Source: Clostridium disporicum | Lineage (GTDB): Bacteria > Bacillota > Clostridia > Clostridiales > Clostridiaceae | DNA length: 64,000 bases | Reading direction: 5' to 3' | Assembly: GCF_001405015.1 (NCBI RefSeq) | Contig: NZ_CYZX01000003.1 | Coordinates: 163,782-227,781 of the forward strand | Part shown: one piece after another, positions 45,060 to 54,363 of the stretch | Numbering within the stretch: the first letter of the stretch is position 1 | Layout of the letters: each line of letters starts with the position of its first letter | The notes under the pieces: model-generated | What the model was told of the DNA's origin: nothing | Database searches by the model: none | What the model saw: the letters and a program-made list of their open reading frames with translations, nothing else | Program-made: the position numbers and the translations under genes

Positions 45060-45374
45060 TTATCTTTTTAAATTCTTAATCATTGGTGCTTTTGCTATTG
45101 TTACTAATACTTTACTTACTTCTTTAGCTACAACATTGTGTTCTATTCTTGCATCAAAAGGTAAAAAATCACCAACTTTTAATTCAATTCTCTCACCATT
45201 AGCAAACTCCATATCAACTTCTCCACTAATAACTTGTATTGTTGCAAATCCGTTATGCTTATGGTTCGGCAATCCCTTTCCTTCATCAAACTTAAAATAT
45301 ACAGTTTTAAATCTATCATTTTCTGTTACTATTTCTCTATTAGCTTCTATTCTATTAAGATTTAATTTTTTCAT
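45060..45374 (-). CDS. Small cupin-domain protein
   Basis: A 104-residue single-domain cupin. Motif 1 is LPNHKHNGFATIQVISGEV and motif 2 is VGDFLPFDARIEHNV, with His residues that can bind a metal. It sits between the hemerythrin and DUF1858 genes with 3- and 8-base gaps, so it belongs to the same operon and probably to the same stress response. Its activity is unknown. Confidence 0.85.
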   Translation of the reverse strand: MKKLNLNRIEANREIVTENDRFKTVYFKFDEGKGLPNHKHNGFATIQVISGEVDMEFANGERIELKVGDFLPFDARIEHNVVAKEVSKVLVTIAKAPMIKNLKR

Positions 45375-45377
45375 ATC

Positions 45378-45935
45378 TTAGCCCTCCATAATATACCTTT
45401 TTTCTAACTCTTCTAATATAGATAAGCATTTTTCTTTAACATAATTATTTTTATCTTCAAAATCATTACATTCTTTATTAACTAATTCTAAAATATTTAT
45501 GTCTAATTCTCTTTCAGCATATTTATAAATAACTCTGTCCTCTTTATCAATATGTCTCTCTAAAAGATGAGTATATGAAATAGCATTTGCAATAAGGTCT
45601 AGCTTTGCATCTTCATCTCCGTCTTTAACCTTTTCTAATGCTCTATTTAAATCCTTGATATAAAGCCTTCCTAAATCATGCTCTACAAGCATCCCAGTCT
45701 TAACTACTTTTTCTGCAGTTCCTCCTAAATGCTTAACCATCTTATCAAAAAGTATATCTTCCTCTTTCTTATGATGGTGCTTATCTGCATACTCTACTAT
45801 AAATTCTAATATTTTATCAAAATCATCATAATTAATATCTTCACCTTTTAAAACTCTAGAACAACATGCTCTTACTACCTTAAGCATACGGCTAATATTC
45901 TTATGCTCTTCATTCATTATTAATATAGCTTTCAT
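45378..45935 (-). CDS. Hemerythrin-domain protein
   Basis: A 185-residue four-helix protein with the hemerythrin ligand set: EEHKNI (first His), ADKHHHKKEED, LVEHDLGR and HIDKEDRVIY. This can hold a di-iron site that binds oxygen, nitric oxide or peroxide. It is the first gene of an operon with the cupin and DUF1858 genes and stands between two hcp genes. The likely job is detoxifying or sensing oxygen or NO in an anaerobe. A GTAAC-N4-GTTAC dyad lies 134 bases upstream of its start. Confidence 0.9.
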   Translation of the reverse strand: MKAILIMNEEHKNISRMLKVVRACCSRVLKGEDINYDDFDKILEFIVEYADKHHHKKEEDILFDKMVKHLGGTAEKVVKTGMLVEHDLGRLYIKDLNRALEKVKDGDEDAKLDLIANAISYTHLLERHIDKEDRVIYKYAERELDINILELVNKECNDFEDKNNYVKEKCLSILEELEKRYIMEG

Positions 45936-46068
45936 ATTAATTCTTCACCTTCTCTATTTTTAATATTTATATTAACTGCTAAATAACTTTTTATCTTAAC
46001 TTGAAAATCATTTTTTAATTTACTAGCGACTACATTTCATATGATATATCAATTTGTATTTAAGTTCT

Positions 46069-46082
46069 GTAACAACTGTTAC
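46069..46082. promoter_or_regulatory. GTAAC-N4-GTTAC dyad upstream of the hemerythrin operon
   Basis: GTAACAACTGTTAC matches the dyad before hcp at 44834 in both arms and centre length. Together with its place ahead of an operon of related function it suggests one shared regulator. The gap 45936-46295 otherwise holds the hcp2 terminator and AT-rich sequence. Confidence 0.65.
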
Positions 46083-46137
46083 TAAAATTAAAAATATTTA
46101 TTTTATTTATACATTTTAATTTTATTATATCTAAATA

Positions 46138-46177
46138 AAATAAGATACATCCAATTGTAATCAGATGTATCTTATTT
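46138..46177. terminator. Terminator after the second hcp gene
   Basis: A 14-bp stem (AAATAAGATACATC/GATGTATCTTATTT) with a 12-base loop lies about 120 bases past the hcp stop codon and is followed on the minus strand by TTATTTAG. Confidence 0.75.
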
Positions 46178-46295
46178 ATCTCTTTATTATTAGAATAAAC
46201 TAAAACTTATTTAATTTTAACTAACTGCAAGAAACATTCTCGCTCCCATACTGCTATAATTATTTTCCTCAAATCAATTTAACTTATTGCTTAAA

Positions 46296-47969
46296 TTAAA
46301 CTTCTTGTTTTAAACAAGTTTTCAAGTCATCATCAGGAGTACTTATCAATCTTAAATCAAAGGTATCTACTAAATATTGAAGTACATTTGGACTTAAGAA
46401 TGCTGGAAGTGTTGGACCTAAGTACATTCCCTTTATTCCAAGTGATAATAAAGCTAATAAATCTGCTACTGCTTTTTGTTCATACCAAGATAATATTATT
46501 GATAATGGTAACCCATTAACATCAGTACCAAATGCATCAGCAAGAGCTGTTGCAATTCTAACTGCTGAATATGCATCATTACATTGACCTACATCTAAAA
46601 GTCTTGGAAGTCCTGCAACTTCTCCAAAGTCTAACTTATTGAATCTGTATTTTCCACAAGCTAAAGTAAGTATAATGCAGTCATATGGAACCTTCTTTGC
46701 GAATTCTGTATAATAATTTCTTCCTGGTCTTGCTCCATCACATCCACCAATTAAGAAGAAATGTCTTACCTTACCATCCTTAACTGCATTAACTATAGTT
46801 TCTGCATTACTCAATGTTGCATGATGTCCAAAACCTACTAATATTTCGTGTGGTTCTTGATCTTCTTTAAATCCCCCAAGCTCTAGGGCTTTATTTATGA
46901 TTTCAGTAAAGTCTTTCTTACCATCTTTATTTTTTCCTATATGTTTAACTCCGTCCCAACCTACTACGCTTGTAGTAAAAATTCTATCCTTATATGTTTC
47001 TCTTGGTCTCATAAGACAATTTGTAGTCATAAGTATACATCCTGGTATATCATCAAATTCTTTTTGTTGATCTTGCCAAGCACCACCAAAATTTCCTACA
47101 AGATGAGAATATTTCTTAAGTCCTGGATATCCATGACTAGGTATCATTTCTCCATGAGTATAAATATTAATTCCTTTTCCTTCAGTTTGCTCTAATAACA
47201 TTTCAAGGTCTTTTAAATCATGTCCTGATACTATAATAAAAGGTCCTTTTTTAATATGTACATTTACTTTATGAGGTGATGGATTCTCATAAACTGTTGT
47301 ATTTGCTTCATCTAATTTTTTCATTACTGCTACACTCATATCTCCAGTTCTCATAGTCCATCTTATTAATTCTTCTACATCTAAAGTATCATCTGTTGTA
47401 GCTTCAAGTGCTCTTATATAAAAATTATCAACTTGATCATCATAATATCCAAGCTCTCTTGCTTGATGTCCATAAGCGCTTATTCCTTTTAATCCATAAA
47501 CTATAGTTTGTCTTAATGAACGAATATCAGGGTCTAAATCTTGATCATACATTATACCAGCTTTTTTTGCATCATCCAGCATTTCTGCTTTAGTATTGCT
47601 TAAATTATATGTAGCATGCTCTGTATCATTCTTTATTTTCCCTACTTGTTTTCTTAATCTTTCTTTTATTTTTTGAGATTCCTTCAACATTTCAACATGA
47701 ACATCTGCATCAAAGTTTACATTTGTTAAAGTTGTAAATAATGCATTTTCAACAAAGCTCACTATATCCTTATCTACATTCTCACCTTTTTCAACTATTT
47801 CTTTTGCATAACAGCTTATCCCTTTTATTTGATATATAAGCAAGTCTTGTAGTGCTGCAACTTCTGGTGTCTTACCACATACACCTAATTTGGTGCAACC
47901 CTTTCCCCCTGCAGTTTGCTCACATTGATAACAAAACATTGGATATTCTAATGCCATATTATTTTCCAT
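46296..47969 (-). CDS. hcp: Hydroxylamine reductase (hybrid-cluster protein), second class I copy
   Basis: A 557-residue paralogue of the hcp product at 43044-44765. The N-terminal cluster motif is MFCYQCEQTAGGKGCTKLGVC (CxxC-x8-C-x5-C), and the hybrid-cluster ligands are present (SGHDLKDLE, THGEMIP, TTNC, GGCDG, TLACGKY, DVGQCND, WYEQKAV). The two proteins are clearly diverged, not a recent duplication. GGAGG lies eight bases before the ATG. No GTAAC dyad is seen upstream, so it may be regulated differently from the first copy. Confidence 0.95.
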   Translation of the reverse strand: MENNMALEYPMFCYQCEQTAGGKGCTKLGVCGKTPEVAALQDLLIYQIKGISCYAKEIVEKGENVDKDIVSFVENALFTTLTNVNFDADVHVEMLKESQKIKERLRKQVGKIKNDTEHATYNLSNTKAEMLDDAKKAGIMYDQDLDPDIRSLRQTIVYGLKGISAYGHQARELGYYDDQVDNFYIRALEATTDDTLDVEELIRWTMRTGDMSVAVMKKLDEANTTVYENPSPHKVNVHIKKGPFIIVSGHDLKDLEMLLEQTEGKGINIYTHGEMIPSHGYPGLKKYSHLVGNFGGAWQDQQKEFDDIPGCILMTTNCLMRPRETYKDRIFTTSVVGWDGVKHIGKNKDGKKDFTEIINKALELGGFKEDQEPHEILVGFGHHATLSNAETIVNAVKDGKVRHFFLIGGCDGARPGRNYYTEFAKKVPYDCIILTLACGKYRFNKLDFGEVAGLPRLLDVGQCNDAYSAVRIATALADAFGTDVNGLPLSIILSWYEQKAVADLLALLSLGIKGMYLGPTLPAFLSPNVLQYLVDTFDLRLISTPDDDLKTCLKQEV

Positions 47970-48108
47970 AGCTTATACCTCCGATTAATATTTTCTATAA
48001 ATATAATTCCCTAAACTTCTTAAAATATTATTGCTAAAATAATATGCTTCAAACTTTTTATGAAATATCGAAAGGTATTCTATCTTCAATAATATATAAG
48101 TATAAAAA

Positions 48109-48156
48109 AGTCGATAATAATTATTCTTTTTTATATAAAAATAATTATTATCGACT
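48109..48156 (-). terminator. Terminator after the second nucleotidase gene
   Basis: A perfect 17-bp stem (48109-48125 with 48140-48156) with a 14-base loop is followed on the minus strand by TTTTTTAT. Confidence 0.85.
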
Positions 48157-48187
48157 ATCATTTTACTCTTTAATGTATATTATTTTT

Positions 48188-49699
48188 TTATTTAATTACA
48201 TAGTTGCTTTCATCAATAACTTTAATTTTTTTATTTCCTTGGAAATAATTTATTATTATTTCACTTATATCGACATTTATTTCCTTAACTACTTTTGCAT
48301 TTTCATATGCTGGATATATCGAAGTATTAGTTGCACGATAATTATTTAAAACTACAGTATAGTCTTTATCTAAATCAATCTCTTCATTATCTTTCTTCAT
48401 AGATACAACTCTATCACCAAATTCTCTAGATAAATCTATTTCATATGTCAATCCACCAAAAGTATCATAATTATAGTTTTGTACCTTAGGAACCAAGAAT
48501 CCATTGTTTATTTTTACTTCTCCATCTTCTACAACAAAATATGTAGCAGCCTTTTCTATGGCTTCCTTTAATTTATGTCCATTTATTTTTAAGACCATTA
48601 ATGTATTTGGATATGGATAATTAATTAATACATCTCTAATTGAAACATTCTTTTTAAATCCAATAGCTGAATCAAATAATGATAATGCTGAGAAATCAGC
48701 TCCTGAAACATCTAGCTGTACTTGGTGTAAGAAGTTTATAAATGGATGTCCCTTTAATCTTGCTATAAAAATATCATCCATTAATATATCTTTATCAAAT
48801 TCACCAATCTCATTATTTAAATAATCTTGCAGCTCTGCTTGAACATTATTAAATATCTTTTCCATATCTTGATTAATTTCATCATTTAACTTAGATACAT
48901 CTATTAATTCATAAGATGCTTCTTTACTTTCAGTATCTAATACAATCTTAGTAAAGTTTTGTCCATTATGTAATGGTTGTGCGCATACTATTCCATTTAT
49001 CTTTGTTATAAATGATCTATGTTGATGTCCACTTAATACCATATCTATTGAATCATATTTTTCTAGTAATTCACTAGCTTGATTTTCTTTAGTTAATTTT
49101 TCTGTAGGAGTATTGTTTCCATCTAAACTCTTTTCAAATCCTCCATGATAGCAAACAACTATAAAATCAGTCTTTTCCTTTAACTCATCTTCATATATAC
49201 CATATGTTTCTACTGGATCTAAAAAATTTAACCCATCTATATTTTTTTCATGTTCCCAATTTGGTATAAATGATGTTGTAAATCCAATACACCCTATCTT
49301 AAAGCCATTAAAGTCAAATATCTTATATGGCTTAGTTTCAAGTGATAAACCTTCAATATTAGAATTTATTATTTTATCTTCTACTTCTTTATAAGAATTA
49401 ATTAAATAATCTTTCCCATAATTAAACTCATGGTTACCTATAACATAAGCATTATATCCAATAAACTCTAACCCTTGAATTAGAGGATTTCTTTCTATTT
49501 TTTCCTTAGATAAATAGTGAGCTAATGCTGACCCTTGAATTAAATCTCCACAGTCTATTTTTAAAGATGCATCATAATTCTTCTCATCTTTTAATATGTA
49601 ACTTCCTATCTTAAGAATCCCAAGTGGCATATCCTTTACATAATTAGTAGGATAAACATATCCATGTAAATCACTAGTTTGATATATTGCTACTTTCAT
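48188..49699 (-). CDS. Cytoplasmic metallophosphatase/5'-nucleotidase, second copy
   Basis: A 503-residue paralogue of the product at 37655-39172, with the same two domains: SDLHGYVYP, DCGDLIQG, IGNHEFNYG and GHQH for the metals, and INYPYPNTL and NNYRATNTS in the C-terminal domain. In GNHE the usual Asp of GNHD is Glu. Again no signal peptide. It lies 15 bases after an RNase J-like gene, which suggests a shared role in breaking down RNA or nucleotides. Confidence 0.9.
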   Translation of the reverse strand: MKVAIYQTSDLHGYVYPTNYVKDMPLGILKIGSYILKDEKNYDASLKIDCGDLIQGSALAHYLSKEKIERNPLIQGLEFIGYNAYVIGNHEFNYGKDYLINSYKEVEDKIINSNIEGLSLETKPYKIFDFNGFKIGCIGFTTSFIPNWEHEKNIDGLNFLDPVETYGIYEDELKEKTDFIVVCYHGGFEKSLDGNNTPTEKLTKENQASELLEKYDSIDMVLSGHQHRSFITKINGIVCAQPLHNGQNFTKIVLDTESKEASYELIDVSKLNDEINQDMEKIFNNVQAELQDYLNNEIGEFDKDILMDDIFIARLKGHPFINFLHQVQLDVSGADFSALSLFDSAIGFKKNVSIRDVLINYPYPNTLMVLKINGHKLKEAIEKAATYFVVEDGEVKINNGFLVPKVQNYNYDTFGGLTYEIDLSREFGDRVVSMKKDNEEIDLDKDYTVVLNNYRATNTSIYPAYENAKVVKEINVDISEIIINYFQGNKKIKVIDESNYVIK

Positions 49700-49714
49700 T
49701 TTTATTCTCCCTTA

Positions 49715-51013
49715 TTATATCGTTTGACCTTTTTCCACTAAAATCATATCTCCATTTTCGTTATAAAGTTTTTCTGGATGATATGAGTGAATAGGTGCTA
49801 ATAACTTAGGTTTTATTAAGTTAATTATTTCTATTAAATCGTATGGACGAGCATGTCCACTACAAACAACTCTATTAAATTCAATTTTTCTATCTGCAAA
49901 AGATTTTACAAAAGGCGCAAAAGCTGGATCAAATTCTCCTAATGGTTGTGCATCGCAATGGATATAAACTCCGCCTTCTTTTAGCTTATCAAAATATTTA
50001 AGTGCATTAGCATCTAACTGCCATAAATATTTTTCATTATCCTCTAATAATTCGTTAAAGTTTACTTCTAATTCTTTCTTTAATCCATATTCTTTATTAT
50101 CTAAATTGTAGTACTGTACTTCATATCCTGTTGCTTCTTTTAATACATATGCATTGTATGAATCTAAAACTACAGTTCTCTTCACATTTTTTATTATATT
50201 TAATATTCTTTCAATATTTGAAATATAGTAATTAAATGTAATCTGCTTTCCTTCATTATCATTAACTATTTTATTAATTTTATCTATTAATTCTGATTCT
50301 GTCTTTGGCTCTCCTTCTCTTATAGGGTCTCCAAAGTCTTGGAACGATACACTTACACCTTCAATTAATAATACATCGCAATTTTCACTTTCTTTACAGA
50401 AATTTAAAGTATCGCTTTTTCTATATCCGTGAAGTCTTATATCTCCAGTATAAGCTATAGTTAAATCAGGAGTTTCAATAAATAATCCACATGCTCCGTA
50501 AGCATCGTGATCTACAGGCATTACTTTAACTTTAATTTTACCTACCTGTACTATTTCATTTTCCTTAACTCCAATAATATCTCTTGTATTCTTAGTACCA
50601 TCATTGTTATATAATGGGAATATAAAATCATTATTTATATTTAAAGTATTTAATAAAGATTTTGTACCCTCTAATGTATATAGAGGTACTTCTGGATTTA
50701 AGTAGTTTATAATCTTAGAATGGTCTAAATGCATATGTGATAAAAATACTGCTGTATTATCAAACTTATTTTCTTTAGACTCATATCCCTTTAAAGGAAT
50801 TTTAGGATCAAACATATTATCTAAAAATGGAACTAAATTCTCATCTAATAATCCCTGTAAATCTGTTGGCTGAACCTTTGCCGCTGGATTATATTCTGAA
50901 CCAAAATCAAAGAATATATGACTATCTTCATAGGCTATCTCGATAATAGTTCCTCCAATTGTTAAAACTCCACTATGGAAAGTAATCTTTGTTTTCTTAT
51001 CTTTTAAAACCAT
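49715..51013 (-). CDS. RNase J-like MBL-fold hydrolase
   Basis: A 432-residue cytoplasmic metallo-beta-lactamase-fold protein. Metal-binding motifs are LSHMHLDHS, PVDHDAYGACG and YTGDIRLHG. The C-terminal SGHARPYDLIEIINLIKPK followed by PIHSYHP resembles the end of the beta-CASP region and RNA-specificity segment of RNase J and CPSF-type nucleases. It is shorter than RNase J (about 555 residues) and lacks the C-terminal domain. A nuclease or phosphodiesterase activity is likely but not certain. It is the first gene of a two-gene unit with the 5'-nucleotidase. Confidence 0.8.
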   Translation of the reverse strand: MVLKDKKTKITFHSGVLTIGGTIIEIAYEDSHIFFDFGSEYNPAAKVQPTDLQGLLDENLVPFLDNMFDPKIPLKGYESKENKFDNTAVFLSHMHLDHSKIINYLNPEVPLYTLEGTKSLLNTLNINNDFIFPLYNNDGTKNTRDIIGVKENEIVQVGKIKVKVMPVDHDAYGACGLFIETPDLTIAYTGDIRLHGYRKSDTLNFCKESENCDVLLIEGVSVSFQDFGDPIREGEPKTESELIDKINKIVNDNEGKQITFNYYISNIERILNIIKNVKRTVVLDSYNAYVLKEATGYEVQYYNLDNKEYGLKKELEVNFNELLEDNEKYLWQLDANALKYFDKLKEGGVYIHCDAQPLGEFDPAFAPFVKSFADRKIEFNRVVCSGHARPYDLIEIINLIKPKLLAPIHSYHPEKLYNENGDMILVEKGQTI

Positions 51014-51065
51014 TCTATAAACAACTCCTCTTATGAATATTTTTTATTTTTTCTTATGTTTTAAT

Positions 51066-51097
51066 ATATACCATATACAATTCAATAAATGGTATAT
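51066..51097. repeat. Inverted repeat upstream of the RNase J-like gene
   Basis: ATATACCAT and ATGGTATAT, 14 bases apart, form a dyad about 55 bases before the start codon and could be an operator. The gap 51014-51344 otherwise holds AT-rich DNA and the terminator of the next gene. Confidence 0.35.
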
Positions 51098-51276
51098 AAC
51101 GTTTAATTATACATTATATTTATAATTTTGTATCACTTATATAATAATTTTTTAATCCCTTATATTTATAATTAATATATAGTATGTTCAGCACTTAAAA
51201 TTTAAATCCACTTTCTCATACCATATCCTTTACTCTAAATCATTATCATCATAGGATGAATAAGTATACGTGTAAT

Positions 51277-51321
51277 AAAAAAAATCAAGGAAATATACAG
51301 CTTAAGCATATATTCCCTTGA
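51277..51321 (-). terminator. Terminator after the lysophospholipase-like gene
   Basis: A 13-bp stem (TCAAGG-AATATA arms, one mismatch) at 51285-51321 is followed on the minus strand by eight T. Confidence 0.9.
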
Positions 51322-51344
51322 AAATATAATTTACTTCTATATAA

Positions 51345-52298
51345 TTAACTATTTCTACATTCGCTAGTTGAAAATCCTTCAAGCTTTCTTAATAACCAAG
51401 CTGACACATCATTCATAACTTCTAATTTATTATCTTCGTTTAATATTTCATGTCTCTTATCTTTATACAGCTTATAGTTAACATCTTTTATTCCAATAGA
51501 TTGTAATTTATTATATAAATTCACTATTCCTTTTCCAAAGAAGCCTACTGGATCCATATCTCCAGCTATTATATATATAGGTAAATCTTTCGGTATGGAA
51601 TTAAAGTTTTCTTTCTTATGAATTGCTTTTAATCCTCTTAAAAGGTCATAATAAAATGATGCTGAACATACAAAACCACAGTATTCATTATCAATATATT
51701 TATCAACTTCTTCTTCTACACTACATAACCAGTCATATGGAGTTCTATTTGGTCTAAACTTTCTATTAAAATCACCAAAAGATAACTTGTCCATCATTTT
51801 ACTTGTATGTTTTCTTCCAAATAATTTTATTTCTATATTTGATAGTAATATTCCTAGTGGTGTTAATTTTGTTGGTTCACCATTACTTCCTGAAAGAATT
51901 ACTCCATCTATTTCATTTCCATGCAATTCTATAAACCTTTGACTAACAAAAGACCCCATACTATGTCCAAATAAATAAATTGGAAGCCCCTTATTCTCTT
52001 CTTTTATCATCATCATTAATTCATATAAATCTCTAACTAACCAATCAAAGCCTTCATTATCTGCTATATATCCAAGCTCCTCTTTAGATTTTGCAGTTAA
52101 TCCGTGACCTCTATGATCATGTCCATATACTATAAATCCCTCATTATTTAAATAATTTGCAAATTCATCATATCTTAAAACATTCTCCGTCATTCCATGT
52201 GAAATTTGTACTATCCCTCTAATTTCTCCATCTGGAATCCACTTATATACATTTAGTTCTACCCCATCACTATCTTTAAATTTAAAATTTTCTCTCAT
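51345..52298 (-). CDS. Alpha/beta hydrolase, monoacylglycerol lipase/lysophospholipase type
   Basis: A 317-residue cytoplasmic hydrolase (PldB-like, Hydrolase_4). Visible motifs are QISHGMTEN (oxyanion region), YGHDHRGHG, the nucleophile GHSMGS and the catalytic His in KDKRHEILNE. Enzymes of this family cut lysophospholipids or monoglycerides. It is a single gene with terminators on both sides. Confidence 0.88.
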   Translation of the reverse strand: MRENFKFKDSDGVELNVYKWIPDGEIRGIVQISHGMTENVLRYDEFANYLNNEGFIVYGHDHRGHGLTAKSKEELGYIADNEGFDWLVRDLYELMMMIKEENKGLPIYLFGHSMGSFVSQRFIELHGNEIDGVILSGSNGEPTKLTPLGILLSNIEIKLFGRKHTSKMMDKLSFGDFNRKFRPNRTPYDWLCSVEEEVDKYIDNEYCGFVCSASFYYDLLRGLKAIHKKENFNSIPKDLPIYIIAGDMDPVGFFGKGIVNLYNKLQSIGIKDVNYKLYKDKRHEILNEDNKLEVMNDVSAWLLRKLEGFSTSECRNS

Positions 52299-52417
52299 TT
52301 TACACCTCTAAAAGCATAATCTTAGTTTATTACAATAATTATATCAAATTTTAACTTTAATTTTCAATTTTAAATTTCACATATTATTAATTATTTTTTA
52401 ATTCCTGTAGATATGAC

Positions 52418-52448
52418 TAAGGACTTGTCATATTCAGACAAGTCCTTA
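52418..52448. terminator. Hairpin between two hydrolase genes
   Basis: A perfect 12-bp stem (TAAGGACTTGTC and its complement) with a 7-base loop lies 31 bases past the stop codon of the next gene upstream on the minus strand. No clear T-run follows, so termination may be weak. Confidence 0.55.
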
Positions 52449-52479
52449 TATCTTAAACTATTTATTATTATACATATAA

Positions 52480-53457
52480 TTATTTAACATATTTACTTAA
52501 GAAACTAAATACTTTTTCATAATAAGTTTCTGGATCAACATCCGGTGCTGAACCATGTCCTGCTCCCTCAATTACGAGCATGTCCTTTTCACATGTAGCA
52601 GCATCATATAACCTATAAATCATTTCTGTAGGTACATAAGTATCCTCTCCACCATGAGTAAATAACATTGGAGTCTTAGACTTTTTAATCTGTTCTAAAG
52701 CTGAAGCCTCTTCAAAATCATATCCCGCTCTTATTTCAGTAACTATATTGGCTACATTTATTATAGGGAATGATGGAAGATTAAATCTTTCATATAATTG
52801 AGCTTCAAACATCTCCTTAACTGAAGTATACCCACAATCCTCTACTATAGCTTTAACGTTAGATGGAAGCTCTTCACCTGATGTCATCATAACAGTAGCT
52901 CCCCCCATAGATTCTCCATATAGAACTATTTGAGAATCTGCATCTATACTTAGCACATAATCTATCCATTTTAAAATGTCTTTTCTATCCAGCCATCCCA
53001 TACCAATGTACTTACCTTCACTATTTCCATGGGCTCTCATATCTGGAGTTAAAACATTATATCCTTGATTGTAGAAATTTAGAGCTATTGGTTGTATATC
53101 TTCATGGCTTGAAGTATAACCATGAGCAATTATTACCCACTTATCAGTTTGCTCTTCTTGGAAATACATCTTACCCCAAAGCTTTAATCCATCCTCTGAC
53201 TCTATAGTTGTCTCTTCCGTTTTTACATCTTCTAACCACTTGTCCACTTCTTCTCTAGCTTTTTCTTTATTAGCTACTTCAGCCATAGTTTCTATTGATT
53301 GAGGTGCATTTGGGTCTACATTTGCTGCAGTTACTATTCCTTCTTGTCTAAGAAGAGCATATTCAAAGAAGTAATTACCTACAAATCCTAATCCACCAAT
53401 TAATACTACTAATATAAATGAAATAATACATATAACTATCTTTTTCTTCTTACTCAT
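52480..53457 (-). CDS. Membrane-anchored alpha/beta hydrolase (COG1073 type)
   Basis: A 325-residue protein with one N-terminal membrane span (residues about 7-27) and an outward-facing alpha/beta hydrolase domain. Motifs are IAHGYTSSHED, DMRAHGNS, nucleophile GESMGG, THGGEDTYVP with the Asp, and GAGHGSA with the His. The start is the ATG at 53457, six bases after AGGAGG. An ATG directly against the ribosome binding site and codons further upstream are unlikely. Its substrate is unknown. Confidence 0.88.
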   Translation of the reverse strand: MSKKKKIVICIISFILVVLIGGLGFVGNYFFEYALLRQEGIVTAANVDPNAPQSIETMAEVANKEKAREEVDKWLEDVKTEETTIESEDGLKLWGKMYFQEEQTDKWVIIAHGYTSSHEDIQPIALNFYNQGYNVLTPDMRAHGNSEGKYIGMGWLDRKDILKWIDYVLSIDADSQIVLYGESMGGATVMMTSGEELPSNVKAIVEDCGYTSVKEMFEAQLYERFNLPSFPIINVANIVTEIRAGYDFEEASALEQIKKSKTPMLFTHGGEDTYVPTEMIYRLYDAATCEKDMLVIEGAGHGSAPDVDPETYYEKVFSFLSKYVK

Positions 53458-53552
53458 AAACATCCTCCTAAATGTATGCCTCTTTACATAGTATCTGATA
53501 TTTATTTTAATAAGATTTATTTTGATAGTCAATATATTTGATTTAAATAGTT

Positions 53553-54161
53553 TTAGTAGTCATCAACATCAAATTCTTTATCTTTGTAATAATACTTTCT
53601 ATGCTCTTCTGTTATTTCTCTTATTACTATACAAGGGTTACCTACAGCTATAACATTATCAGGTATATCTTTTGTAACAACACTACCTGCTCCAATAACA
53701 ACATTATTACCTATTGTAACTCCTGGAGTAATTATAACGTTACCTCCTACCCATACATTGTCACCAATAGTAACAGGAATTCCATATTCATATCCTGAGT
53801 TTCTTGATTCAGGATGTATTGGGTGACCTGCTGTATAAATTGATACATTAGGAGCGAACATAACATTTTCTCCAATCGTTACTTTAGCAACATCTAATAT
53901 TACACAGTTGTAATTAGCAAAGAAATTATTACCTACCTCAATATTTTTACCATAATCACAACGGAAAGGTTGCTCTATAAACACCTCTTCTCCTGTTTTT
54001 CCAAGTATATTTTTTATCATTTCTTTCATCTTTTTCTTATTATCTGGACGAGTTAAATTATAATCATGTATCTTTAACTTATTTTCCATTCTTTCTTCTT
54101 TTAGTCCATCTAACCATGCCTTATATGGTAATCCTGCTAACATTCTTTCTTTTTGATTCAT
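53553..54161 (-). CDS. Maltose/galactoside O-acetyltransferase-type protein
   Basis: A 202-residue acetyltransferase of the Maa/LacA group. The N-terminal helical segment (MLAGLPYKAWLDGL) matches the Mac domain, and left-handed beta-helix hexapeptide repeats follow (about 70-180). The catalytic His is in YTAGHPIHP, and the acetyl-CoA loop is near VTKDIPDNV. It acetylates sugars such as maltose or glucose. It lies 95 bases downstream of the next unit with its own ribosome binding site. Confidence 0.92.
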   Translation of the reverse strand: MNQKERMLAGLPYKAWLDGLKEERMENKLKIHDYNLTRPDNKKKMKEMIKNILGKTGEEVFIEQPFRCDYGKNIEVGNNFFANYNCVILDVAKVTIGENVMFAPNVSIYTAGHPIHPESRNSGYEYGIPVTIGDNVWVGGNVIITPGVTIGNNVVIGAGSVVTKDIPDNVIAVGNPCIVIREITEEHRKYYYKDKEFDVDDY

Positions 54162-54320
54162 TCTATACTCCTTTTATCTAAATATAATTTATATAACTTA
54201 AAGATATTAATCTATTTACATAATAAATTCTTATGTAATAGTTCTGCTACTTTTTATTTTATTACATATATCACTTTATTATTTTCATAAAATGAAAGTA
54301 TTATTTTTTATAATAAAATA

Positions 54321-54353
54321 AAGATAGAGAGTATTATACAACTCTCTACCTTT
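54321..54353. terminator. Terminator after the ROK kinase gene
   Basis: A stem AAAG-A-TAGAGAGT/ACTCTCTA-C-CTTT with an 8-base loop ends the glycan-use operon on the minus strand, just past the ROK kinase stop codon. Confidence 0.75.
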
Positions 54354-54363
54354 ATTCTTAGCA

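Noticed and set aside
48044..48349. A 101-codon plus-strand reading frame
   Set aside because: It overlaps the end of the minus-strand nucleotidase gene and runs through that gene's terminator; no ribosome binding site and a low-complexity, Tyr/Ile/Phe-rich product.
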